Source of the DNA: Paenibacillus sp. J5C2022
GTDB taxonomy: Bacteria; Bacillota; Bacilli; Paenibacillales; Paenibacillaceae
Length of the DNA stretch: 64,000 bases
Reading direction: 5' to 3'
Assembly (NCBI RefSeq): GCF_025567625.1
Contig: NZ_JAOQJC010000026.1
Span: 35,233 to 99,232, forward strand
Shown piece after piece: positions 53,491 through 60,104 of this stretch (its first letter is position 1; every line of letters begins with the position of its first letter). Below the pieces are notes generated by a model that ran no database searches, had not been told where the DNA came from, and was given only the letters and a program-made list of their open reading frames with translations. Position numbers and translations under genes: made by a program.

Positions 53491-54182
53491 GATTGTTCAC
53501 CGAATCGGTAACCGAAGCCGTAGACCGTTTGAACATAACGAGGGCTCGCCGGATCGTCTCCCAGCTTGCGGCGAAGATTCCGGATATGGGAATCCATCGT
53601 TCTTTCGTAGCCCATATATTCGTCCTGGAGTGCGGTTTTTAATAATTGCAGGCGGCTGAATACCATTCCGGGATGCGCAGCCAACGTGTACAAAATTTTG
53701 AATTCTGTCGGTGTCAGTTGGATCTGCTGGCCGTCCTTGAATACTTGACATTTGGCCTCGGAAATGGTCAGGTTGTCTCGTTCCAAGAACATCGACCTGT
53801 CTTCAGGTCCGCGCAAGCGGCGAAGTAAAGCCCGGATGCGCGTAGCGAGCTCGCGCAAGCTGAACGGTTTCGTCAAATAATCGTCCGCACCGATTTCCAG
53901 ACCGACGATTTTATCCGATTCATCCGATCGGGCCGTAACCATAATAATACCGCAATTCGAGAATTGTCTGATTTCGCGGCATACGTCGATGCCGCTTTTC
54001 TCTGGGAGCATCCAATCAAGCAAGATGAGATCAGGCCGTTCAGACCTGGCAATCATGAGCGCTTCCTTGCCGGTACAGGCCGTCAATACCTGGAACCCCT
54101 CACGTTGCAGATAGGTTTGCATCTCCTCAAGCATGTCCGGCTCGTCCTCCACAAGCAACAATTTCGGTTCCATTCCAATCAC
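53487..54182 (-). CDS. OmpR-family response regulator
   Basis: 231 residues. Receiver domain with VEDEPDM, acceptor Asp56 in LILLDWMLPEKSGID and DDYLTKPFSLREL. The C-terminal winged helix has TPTEFKILYTLAAHPG and DSHIRNLRRKLGDDP. The start is a GTG at 54182 (MIGMEPKLLL); the collapsed copy has ATG at the same place, which supports it. The ATG at 54173 is the alternative. Confidence 0.94.
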   Translation of the reverse strand: MIGMEPKLLLVEDEPDMLEEMQTYLQREGFQVLTACTGKEALMIARSERPDLILLDWMLPEKSGIDVCREIRQFSNCGIIMVTARSDESDKIVGLEIGADDYLTKPFSLRELATRIRALLRRLRGPEDRSMFLERDNLTISEAKCQVFKDGQQIQLTPTEFKILYTLAAHPGMVFSRLQLLKTALQDEYMGYERTMDSHIRNLRRKLGDDPASPRYVQTVYGFGYRFGEQS

Positions 54183-54240
54183 ATCTTTTCAAGTTAGTCT
54201 GATTCTGCTTCCACTCGCGAGAATACACCGTTTATCAAAA

Positions 54241-54269
54241 ATTATACCGTGATCTAGCAGATTCTTGAA
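54241..54269 (-). promoter_or_regulatory. Promoter of the two-component operon
   Basis: On the minus strand TTCAAG (54264-54269), 17 bp, TATAAT (54241-54246). The same hexamers and spacing occur at 47664-47692 before the collapsed copy although the DNA between has diverged, which argues for function. Confidence 0.65.
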
Positions 54270-54290
54270 GAAGTTCACGCAAGAAAAGAG

Positions 54291-54317
54291 GAAAATCTGC
54301 ATAAGATCTCGACATTT
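54291..54317. promoter_or_regulatory. Conserved block with AGAT direct repeats, possible regulator binding site
   Basis: ATCTGCATAAGATCTCGACA is kept almost unchanged at 47714-47734 upstream of the collapsed copy. On the minus strand it reads as two AGAT words 11 bp apart, the spacing usual for OmpR-type regulators. It lies between the divergent two-component operon and the SDR gene. Confidence 0.45.
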
Positions 54318-54419
54318 GTCGGTTATACTTGCTTGGAAGCAGATAGATTCCTTAAGGAATAGGCGCGGGTCGCTTTCTCGTAAAAGAAGAGGGAGAGTCT
54401 GGACAGATCGGAGAATACA

Positions 54420-55595
54420 ATGGAACAGAATATATTAATTACAGGAAGTACAGGATTAATTGGTCAGCATATATTGTACGAACAACTACCCGAATACATA
54501 AGAGGGCATAAGCAGGGGAAAATCTATTTGCTTATTCGCAGGCAAGAAGGCAGAGATGGAGCGGCATTTATCCGCGGTTTGTTGCAAAATGCATGGACTC
54601 CTGATTTTTTACAACAGGGATCTGTCAACCATGCCATGGATTATATACAGATCATAGAGGGCGATATTCGAGACCGTGACTTGGCAAAGATTTTAAAGAA
54701 GCATATTCCAGACCGTGTTAGACTCCAAGTGTTTCATAGTGCCGGAAGTGTAAATTTGCATGTGGGTCAAGCAGCAGAACAAGACGTGTTTCACCATAAT
54801 TTTTTAGGTACACAGTCGTTTCTGCATGCACTGCAAAGCTATGACTGCAGGTTTATGTTTATCAGTACGATATTCTCATCGGGTATTCGAACAGGATTAA
54901 TAAATGATCATTTTCTTCACTCTTCATCCGATGTATATCGAAATCCTTATGAACAATCTAAAGCGGCTATTGAAACGATGATTCAAGAGTATGGTGCCAA
55001 AAAGCAGATGACGATTCAAATTGCGAGGCCGAGTGTTGTCGTTGGCCGATTGTTAACCGCCCCTCTATATTATACTTCTAAATTTGATGTGATTTACGGG
55101 TGGGGACGTTTCTTCTGGATGATGAAAGAGAAAAATACGGGAGACGGGATAAGAATTCATATCAACCCGAACTCGGGGATGAATATCGTTCCGGTTGATT
55201 ATGTAGCAAAAGCTTGCTTGAGATTGAGTCACACAAACCGGAGTCAATTAAACATTGTCCAGACCAAATCAATACATCATGCGGAGTATTTATCCCGTAT
55301 ATTGGATGCGGTTGGATTTACAAATTATGCATTTGTCGATAAGAAGCCTATTAACCTGAAAGGTCTTGAGAAAATCTACTATAGGTCAGTCGGAAGTATC
55401 TTTAGCCCTTATCTTACAGGACCATGTTACGAATATGATACGTCGGCCCTGAATCAAATCATGGCGGATATTCCTTCAATAGATATCCCGGCTTCTATAG
55501 AAGCATTGATTCAATTTGCGGTTGAGCATCGTTTCGAGGAACAACAGATTCATGCCGCATGGAGTAGAGCACAAGCTGCTTGCCATGGAACGTAG
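54420..55595 (+). CDS. SDR-family reductase (thioester-reductase/male-sterility type)
   Basis: 391 residues. An extended SDR: the Rossmann motif ILITGSTGLIGQHIL at the start, a FHSAGSVNL segment, FISTIFSSG, the catalytic YEQSKAAIETMI and QIARPSVVVGR. The closest family type is NAD_binding_4, which reduces acyl thioesters, but no carrier-protein partner is present. CGGAGA precedes the ATG. It is divergent from the two-component operon and may be its target. More A/T-rich than core genes. Confidence 0.85.
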   Translation: MEQNILITGSTGLIGQHILYEQLPEYIRGHKQGKIYLLIRRQEGRDGAAFIRGLLQNAWTPDFLQQGSVNHAMDYIQIIEGDIRDRDLAKILKKHIPDRVRLQVFHSAGSVNLHVGQAAEQDVFHHNFLGTQSFLHALQSYDCRFMFISTIFSSGIRTGLINDHFLHSSSDVYRNPYEQSKAAIETMIQEYGAKKQMTIQIARPSVVVGRLLTAPLYYTSKFDVIYGWGRFFWMMKEKNTGDGIRIHINPNSGMNIVPVDYVAKACLRLSHTNRSQLNIVQTKSIHHAEYLSRILDAVGFTNYAFVDKKPINLKGLEKIYYRSVGSIFSPYLTGPCYEYDTSALNQIMADIPSIDIPASIEALIQFAVEHRFEEQQIHAAWSRAQAACHGT

Positions 55596-55606
55596 GATGG
55601 AGACGG

Positions 55607-55928
55607 GTATGTGGGTATAGATGTGAAAGACAGCGGGAGAGGAATACCGGAAGAGGATCGGATCGATTGTCTTTGGGAAGCTTAGCGATTTGTTCAGCCC
55701 GAAGCATCTTATGGTGATTGGGATCGCGATTTATGCCGCGAGTTCCGTTTTCATGATAATTACATCACACTTATTTTATTTCGTGCCATTCAAGGATTAG
55801 GAGCTTCAGCTATCCCGGCAATAAACAACACAATCATTACTCGTTATTTTACGGATACAGGGCGCAAGAAAATGTTCGGTTTGGTAACATCAGCATTTTC
55901 TTTCGGCGTAGCGGTATAGACCCGTTAA
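55607..55928 (+). pseudogene. Fragment of a histidine kinase joined to an MFS transporter remnant
   Basis: First about 20 codons of a HATPase domain (IDVKDSGRGIPEEDR). Directly after comes an MFS transporter: GKLSDLFSPKHLMVIGIAIY and SSVFMIITSHLF in one frame, then ILFRAIQGLGASAIPAINNT and FGLVTSAFSFGVAV in the next. Motif A and the helix 4 region are recognisable, as in TetL-type exporters. The transporter ends about 4 bp before attachment site 3. Confidence 0.78.
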
Positions 55929-55931
55929 ACT

Positions 55932-55949
55932 GAACTTTACCACAAGTAA
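55932..55949 (+). repeat. SCC-like attachment site 3
   Basis: GAACTTTACCACAAGTAA reads E-L-Y-H-K-stop. The right flank CGGCAAGTTTTT matches the flank of site 1 in rlmH. The left side is the broken MFS gene, the right side a headless AraC gene. Confidence 0.7.
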
Positions 55950-55959
55950 CGGCAAGTTT

Positions 55960-56549
55960 TTGAGACAATTCAAAGCACTCAATCGTCGACTTACGTTAGC
56001 TACGGAAGAGTTGGCCGGGTCTGACAGTAGAGTCATCGATATTGCCCTGAAGTATGGTTACGAAAGTCCAGAGGCATTCGCCAAAGCTTTTCAACGGATT
56101 CATGGGGTAACGCCGCTTGCAGCGAAGAAAAAGAACGTGAAGCTCAAAGCGTTTCCTCGTCTCTCCTTTCAAATTCAGATTAAAGGAGAAACCGAAATGA
56201 ACTATCGTATCGTTGAGGAAAAGGCGTTTAAAGACTTTAGAGAAGATGGAACCAGACACTATCTCTTTGGGACCGTTCTGCCGGACGGAAATGCGGTGCC
56301 CTCTGAATTTACGATGCTATCTATTCCTGACCAGACTTATGCCGTATTCGACAGCCGTGAGAAGGTGCCTGAGAGTGAAGAACTGGGCCTCGAAGTTGAA
56401 AACGTCTGGAAGCGTATTTACTCCGAGTAGTTCCCGTCGGCGAGCTTCGAGCAAGTTGAGGGGCCTTGCTTGGAAAAGTACTATTGGACGGATGATAGCC
56501 AAACGGAATCGATTTTGTGAAGTTTGGATCCCCGTTAAAAGAAAGTTAT
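55960..56549 (+). pseudogene. AraC regulator with GyrI-like effector domain, decayed
   Basis: The first helix-turn-helix is missing. The second is present (ALKYGYESPEAFAKAFQRIH, GVTPLAAKK). Then comes the beginning of an effector-binding domain (MNYRIVEEKAF) with an internal deletion. A TAG at 56428 interrupts RIYSE-FPSASFEQVEGPCLE, and a later shift is needed to reach CEVWIPVKRK. It begins at attachment site 3, so the 5' part was probably lost there. Confidence 0.78.
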
Positions 56550-56648
56550 AGTTCGAACTGCTGGCTGCCATATTGGCTGCTTTTTTCTTTTTGGATGAAG
56601 GAAAAACTTGTTGCTGTTGCGTCGGAGTGAATGAATATGATCAACTTC

Positions 56649-56685
56649 AATAGCTTCACTGACAACAGATGTCAGTGAAGCTATT
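56649..56685. promoter_or_regulatory. Palindrome TGACA-N5-TGTCA upstream of the DJ-1 gene
   Basis: AATAGCTTCACTGACA and its exact reverse complement are separated by five bases. The core CTTCACTGACA-N5-TGTCAG recurs at 58437-58458 after the WYL regulator gene. It may be an operator; as a 16-bp stem it could also end transcription of the upstream remnant. Confidence 0.55.
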
Positions 56686-56763
56686 TTATAATTATGATAG
56701 TCAGTGGTCACCGATGGATAGTTGGTATCACTTGATGAATTGTACATTAAGGAGAATTTTCAA

Positions 56764-57390
56764 ATGAAAAGTACGGTATATCTTTATGTGTTTGACACAA
56801 TGGCAGACTGGGAAATAGGTTACTTAACTGCCGAACTGAACTCGGGAAGATTTTATAAAAAGGGGCTGGCCCCATCCAAAGTAGTCACCGTGGGAATGGA
56901 AAAGACTCCTGTAACTACAATGGGCGGATTGAAAATACGGCCAGACCTTAAACTTGATGAGTGCAGCATTGAAAGCACAGATGCATGGATTTTACCCGGT
57001 GGAAATACATGGACAGAAACCATTCACCAACCCATCTTAAAAATCGCTCAGAGGTGTTTAAAGGAAGGTATATTGGTTGCAGCGATTTGTGGTGCAACAA
57101 TGGGACTTGCCCAAGCAGGATTGCTGAATTCACGCCCGCATACAAGCAATGATCTGGAATACCTTAAAATGATCTGTCCCACTTACACGGGTAAAGAGTA
57201 TTACAAAATGGAGTCTGTTGTAACTGATGGAAAACTGATCACTGCATCTGGAATAGCTCCGTTGGAATTTGCTGTACACGTGTTGAAAGCTCTGGGCGTG
57301 TTTTCTTCACAAACATTAGATGCCTGGTATAGTCTTAATAAGACTCAAGAACCCAAATATTTTTATGAGTTGATGAATTCAATACAGTAA
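56764..57390 (+). CDS. DJ-1/PfpI family protein
   Basis: 208 residues. Class I glutamine-amidotransferase fold with the nucleophile elbow VAAICGATMGLAQAG; the cysteine is residue 109. VYLYVFDTMADWEIGYL at the start has the acidic residue typical of the family. Similar B. subtilis proteins are YoaZ-like. The reaction is not known; relatives act as glyoxalases, deglycases or chaperones. AAGGAG precedes the ATG. The WYL regulator gene follows. Confidence 0.88.
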   Translation: MKSTVYLYVFDTMADWEIGYLTAELNSGRFYKKGLAPSKVVTVGMEKTPVTTMGGLKIRPDLKLDECSIESTDAWILPGGNTWTETIHQPILKIAQRCLKEGILVAAICGATMGLAQAGLLNSRPHTSNDLEYLKMICPTYTGKEYYKMESVVTDGKLITASGIAPLEFAVHVLKALGVFSSQTLDAWYSLNKTQEPKYFYELMNSIQ

Positions 57391-57481
57391 AGGTATAAGC
57401 ATAGGATTGTGGAGCCGTAGCTCAAATCAGTTTCATTTTCTTAAGAAAAAGAGGGTGCTTCCAATAGCGAAATGGGATAAT

Positions 57482-58435
57482 ATGCTTTCGATGCTTTGGA
57501 TACTTAGAACCGGAAGGAAGCTCACCGCCACGCAGATCGCGGACAGTTTGGAGATCAGCGTTCGCAGCGTGTACCGATATATCGACGCATTATGCGCCAG
57601 TGGTGTGCCGGTCGTCGCGGAATCGGGCCATGACGGTGGCATTCGTATTCTGGAAAGCTTCAAGGAGACGCCATTGTTCTTCAACTCCGTAGAGGTGAAG
57701 GCGCTCGTGGATGCGTTTAAATTTGCGCAAGGCGCTGGTTATCCATATACAGAGGAGCTGGAAAGCGCGCTTAAGAAGGTGGAGAACGGGCTGCACGAAG
57801 AGCAGAGCCACGATCTGTTCCAACAGTCGAATGGCTTGGATGTAATTTCTCCGTCGCGTCTACCTTCCGTCGTTCCGTTGTTGCGTGACCTAGAGCAGGC
57901 GGCGAAGGACGGGCTAACGGTTCGCATTACCTATCGCAAAGCGAATGCGGAGCAGGACGACGGACGAGAAGTTGATCCGTACGGGTTGGCTTACGACCGA
58001 AACGAGTGGTACGCTGTCGCGTTCTGCCATCGGTCGCAGGAGGTACGGACGTTTCGCGTGGACCGCATAACGCGGCTGGAGCCGACTGAAGCGCGGTTCG
58101 AGAAGCCGGAGCGTTTCTCGGCGTCCGTCTATTTCCGCGACCAGTCCGAGCGAGAACGGGAGGCAGATGGACCACTGACAGTCATCCGCATCGAGGGAGA
58201 GCCAGACACGCTGAACGCGGTGTGCCGCCACTGGCATATGCGCCACTATTTGACGGAACGGACCGATCGAGAGGCGCGGTTTCTACTCGACGTCCCGACG
58301 ATGAACAAGCACCTACCAATGTATCTAATGACATTCGGCACAGCCATTCGCATTCGGGAGCCACAGGAGCTAAAGCGTCGGATCCAGGAAGTGGCATATG
58401 GAATCGCCAAACATTATGACGAAGATTCCGATTGA
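57482..58435 (+). CDS. YafY-type transcription regulator with HTH and WYL domains
   Basis: 317 residues from the first ATG. N-terminal HTH_11 (LTATQIADSLEISVRSVYRY), then a WYL domain with RITYRKA, VDPYGLAYDRNEWYAVAFC and FRVDRI, and a C-terminal WCX part. The family usually has about six residues before this ATG; they are encoded in frame from an ATA at 57464 (AKWDN), which sits 8 bp after AAGAGGG, so the true start may be ATA or the GTG at 57455. It probably controls the neighbouring genes through the TGACA-N5-TGTCA palindromes. Confidence 0.88.
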   Translation: MLSMLWILRTGRKLTATQIADSLEISVRSVYRYIDALCASGVPVVAESGHDGGIRILESFKETPLFFNSVEVKALVDAFKFAQGAGYPYTEELESALKKVENGLHEEQSHDLFQQSNGLDVISPSRLPSVVPLLRDLEQAAKDGLTVRITYRKANAEQDDGREVDPYGLAYDRNEWYAVAFCHRSQEVRTFRVDRITRLEPTEARFEKPERFSASVYFRDQSEREREADGPLTVIRIEGEPDTLNAVCRHWHMRHYLTERTDREARFLLDVPTMNKHLPMYLMTFGTAIRIREPQELKRRIQEVAYGIAKHYDEDSD

Positions 58436-58436
58436 A

Positions 58437-58458
58437 CTTCACTGACAATGGTTGTCAG
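58437..58458. promoter_or_regulatory. Second TGACA-N5-TGTCA palindrome
   Basis: CTTCACTGACAATGGTTGTC reproduces the left half and core of the palindrome at 56649. It lies just before the reading frame of the next small gene. Confidence 0.5.
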
Positions 58459-58895
58459 CGGGAGTTTCGAACAAGGTCATTTTTTCGAAGATGCCGGGCT
58501 GGGTGGAGGAAGAGCAGGGCAGAATCGTTGACGAGATGCGTCGATTGTTCTCAGGCGTCGCCGAACAGTTCCGTGATTTGCTGGGGCGTACGCCTGATCC
58601 GGACAAGACAATGACGATTGAGCATCCGAAGTATGGCTGTCTTGATACGCATTTGCATTTCTCCGACTTCCTGTGGCATGTAGATCAACCACGGGACGTA
58701 TCACAGGGGCAATGGACCGCGATGCTGAGGCAGCAAGGATATGCGGGAATACTAACCGATTATATATTTTATTTGATGGAACGGACAGGTAGGGCAACGG
58801 TAAATATTGAATATTCTAAGGCAGTGAAAGGCACCCAACTCGGGTGCCTTTCGATTTTGCTCTATAGATGTTACGGTGAACCTTATCACAAGTAA
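58452..58895 (+). CDS. Small protein of unknown function that runs into attachment site 4
   Basis: Up to 147 residues; not recognised. A likely start is the ATG at 58491 or the TTG at 58452; neither has a clear ribosome site. The middle part (IEHPKYGCLDTHLHFSDFLW) contains several His and Asp. The last 25 residues come from the cassette-end hairpin and the attachment site, ending YGEPYHK like RlmH. The original C-terminus was therefore probably replaced. Confidence 0.5.
   Translation: MSAGVSNKVIFSKMPGWVEEEQGRIVDEMRRLFSGVAEQFRDLLGRTPDPDKTMTIEHPKYGCLDTHLHFSDFLWHVDQPRDVSQGQWTAMLRQQGYAGILTDYIFYLMERTGRATVNIEYSKAVKGTQLGCLSILLYRCYGEPYHK
58827..58878 (+). repeat. Conserved cassette right-end sequence, copy 2
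   Basis: AAAGGCACCC and GGGTGCCTTT form a hairpin (to 58851), followed by CGATTTTGCTCTATAGATGT and attachment site 4. It matches copy 1 at 47186-47236 in order and spacing. Confidence 0.7.
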
Positions 58896-58896
58896 G
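58879..58896 (+). repeat. SCC-like attachment site 4
   Basis: GAACCTTATCACAAGTAA reads G-E-P-Y-H-K-stop together with the preceding codon. TTATCACAAGTAA is the form closest to the staphylococcal sites. Confidence 0.8.
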
Positions 58897-59028
58897 CACA
58901 ATGTCATTTTAAGCAAGCGGCAAAGAACATCTCAATGTCTTAGACACTTCTTTTTTTAGGCTTATTTGCCTGTATTTCATTGATTCGCTCTCCTTCTCCT
59001 TGCCTAAGGTATCATTTTCAACTTCGTT

Positions 59029-59046
59029 GTATATACTGGTATATAC
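59029..59046. promoter_or_regulatory. Two GTATATAC palindromes, likely MazE operator
   Basis: The 8-bp palindrome GTATATAC occurs at 59029-59036 and 59039-59046, one helical turn apart, 60 bp before the antitoxin start. Antitoxin-toxin complexes of this type bind such tandem palindromes. Confidence 0.6.
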
Positions 59047-59105
59047 ATGTCGATGGAAGGTGTGATAAAATGAGCGAAAGCAATCGAAAAGAGGGAGGGC
59101 TCTCC

Positions 59106-59345
59106 ATGTCGACCACCGTACAGAAGTGGGGAAACAGTCTAGGCATTCGTATTCCGAGCCAGATAGCCGAAAGGATTGCGGTCAGCCAAGGGTCGGAAGT
59201 TGACTTGGTTGTGGGTGATGATCATTCGCTCATCGTAATACCAAAGAAGAAAAAGCCGACATTAGAAGAATTATTGGCCCAATGCAACCCGGAAAATCGC
59301 CACGACGAAATGGATTTCGGTGTAGAAGGGAAGGAATTGCTTTAG
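59106..59345 (+). CDS. MazE-type antitoxin (AbrB fold)
   Basis: 79 residues. It starts with the antitoxin hallmark TTVQKWGNSLGIRIPSQIAE, a swapped-hairpin AbrB DNA-binding domain, with LVVGDDHSLIVIPKKK next. The acidic C-terminal tail (NRHDEMDFGVEGKELL) should bind the toxin. The ATG at 59106 follows GGAGGG; an upstream in-frame ATG at 59070 would add twelve residues. The toxin gene begins at the next base after the stop. Confidence 0.92.
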   Translation: MSTTVQKWGNSLGIRIPSQIAERIAVSQGSEVDLVVGDDHSLIVIPKKKKPTLEELLAQCNPENRHDEMDFGVEGKELL

Positions 59346-59669
59346 ATGAGTGCAGACCGAGGAGATCTAGTATGGATAAACTTTAATCCCCAAGCAGGTC
59401 ACGAACAAGCTGGGAGAAGGTCTGCGATCGTGCTGTCACCAAAAGCATTTAATGAAACGACGGGTTTTGTTTCGGTTTGCCCAATCACTCATACGGTCCG
59501 AGGCTGGGGATACGAAGTGCTGCTCCCCATTGGCTTGGTGTTTAACGGGGTCATTTTAACGGATCAGATAAAAAATCTTGATTGGCGAGCTAGACGCATT
59601 GATATCGTCGGAAAAGCCCCGACTGAAGTAATCAATGAGTGCTTAGACAAAATACACACATTTTTGTAG
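59346..59669 (+). CDS. MazF-type endoribonuclease toxin
   Basis: 107 residues of the PemK/MazF family: RGDLVWINFNPQAGHEQAGR with the conserved Gly-His-Glu-Gln-x-Gly loop, RSAIVLSPKAFN, SVCPITH and LTDQIKNLDWRARR. It cuts mRNA at short single-stranded motifs when free of the antitoxin. Start directly after the antitoxin stop; co-translated. Length normal, so probably active. Confidence 0.93.
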   Translation: MSADRGDLVWINFNPQAGHEQAGRRSAIVLSPKAFNETTGFVSVCPITHTVRGWGYEVLLPIGLVFNGVILTDQIKNLDWRARRIDIVGKAPTEVINECLDKIHTFL

Positions 59670-59756
59670 CGAGTCTCATTTTAGGGGCTGGCTTTTTTTA
59701 AAATATAAGAATTTATAAGTTTGCACTGCTTTTGATCAGGTTCATATATTTCTCGT

Positions 59757-59792
59757 GAAACGGTCGCCGCCAGAAGACGGCGCTAGCCGTTT
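59757..59792. terminator. Long hairpin downstream of mazF
   Basis: GAAACGG/CCGTTTC with an inner CGCCG/CGGCG stem, followed by CATTTTGTTTC. It may end the mazEF transcript. Nothing else except attachment site 5 is seen between 59670 and 60029. Confidence 0.6.
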
Positions 59793-59906
59793 CATTTTGT
59801 TTCAAGCAAAATGGCGTGGAAGATGTCGACTTGGCTTCCGTAATCAACTAATGCCTATGGCGGATAGGCAGCGGCAATTTAAATTTCGCCTTAGAAAGGA
59901 TATGCT

Positions 59907-59924
59907 GAGCCTTACCATAAGTGA
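59907..59924 (+). repeat. SCC-like attachment site 5
   Basis: GAGCCTTACCATAAGTGA reads Y-A-E-P-Y-H-K-stop with the preceding codons. The left flank AATTTCGCCTTAGAAAGGAT is a diverged form of the conserved cassette end (22 of 30 bases by eye). The right flank CGGCGAAAAATT equals that of site 2. Confidence 0.78.
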
Positions 59925-60029
59925 CGGCGAAAAATTGGGGTGTTGTGGAAGTATCACACTGGACCGTATAATCAGCATGAGAATGTTCCATTTTGATTTC
60001 TTTTGCCAGGCTTCAATGTACCAGTCGTT

Positions 60030-60049
60030 ACTTGCGAAGTTTCGCAAGT
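60030..60049. promoter_or_regulatory. Inverted repeat upstream of the hydrolase gene
   Basis: ACTTGCGAA and TTCGCAAGT separated by two bases, 56 bp before the start codon; a possible operator. Confidence 0.4.
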
Positions 60050-60104
60050 GCTCCTCGGTTCATAGCGGGGTTTATAACTTTACGGTTGAAAGGATGGTCT
60101 TTGT

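Larger units (their letters stand above)
47255..55949. mobile_element. Putative SCC-like cassette B
   Basis: Lies between attachment sites 2 and 3. It carries the collapsed two-component copy, a frameshifted small gene, the 1352-residue protein, the intact two-component system, an SDR and a broken MFS gene that stops at site 3. Confidence 0.45.
55950..58896. mobile_element. Putative SCC-like cassette C
   Basis: Between attachment sites 3 and 4: a decayed AraC/GyrI gene, a DJ-1 gene, a WYL regulator, and a small gene whose end runs into site 4. Confidence 0.45.
58897..59924. mobile_element. Putative minimal SCC-like cassette D with a toxin-antitoxin module
   Basis: Only 1028 bp between attachment sites 4 and 5. 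The sole genes are a MazE-type antitoxin and a MazF-type toxin. No recombinase. Confidence 0.45.
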
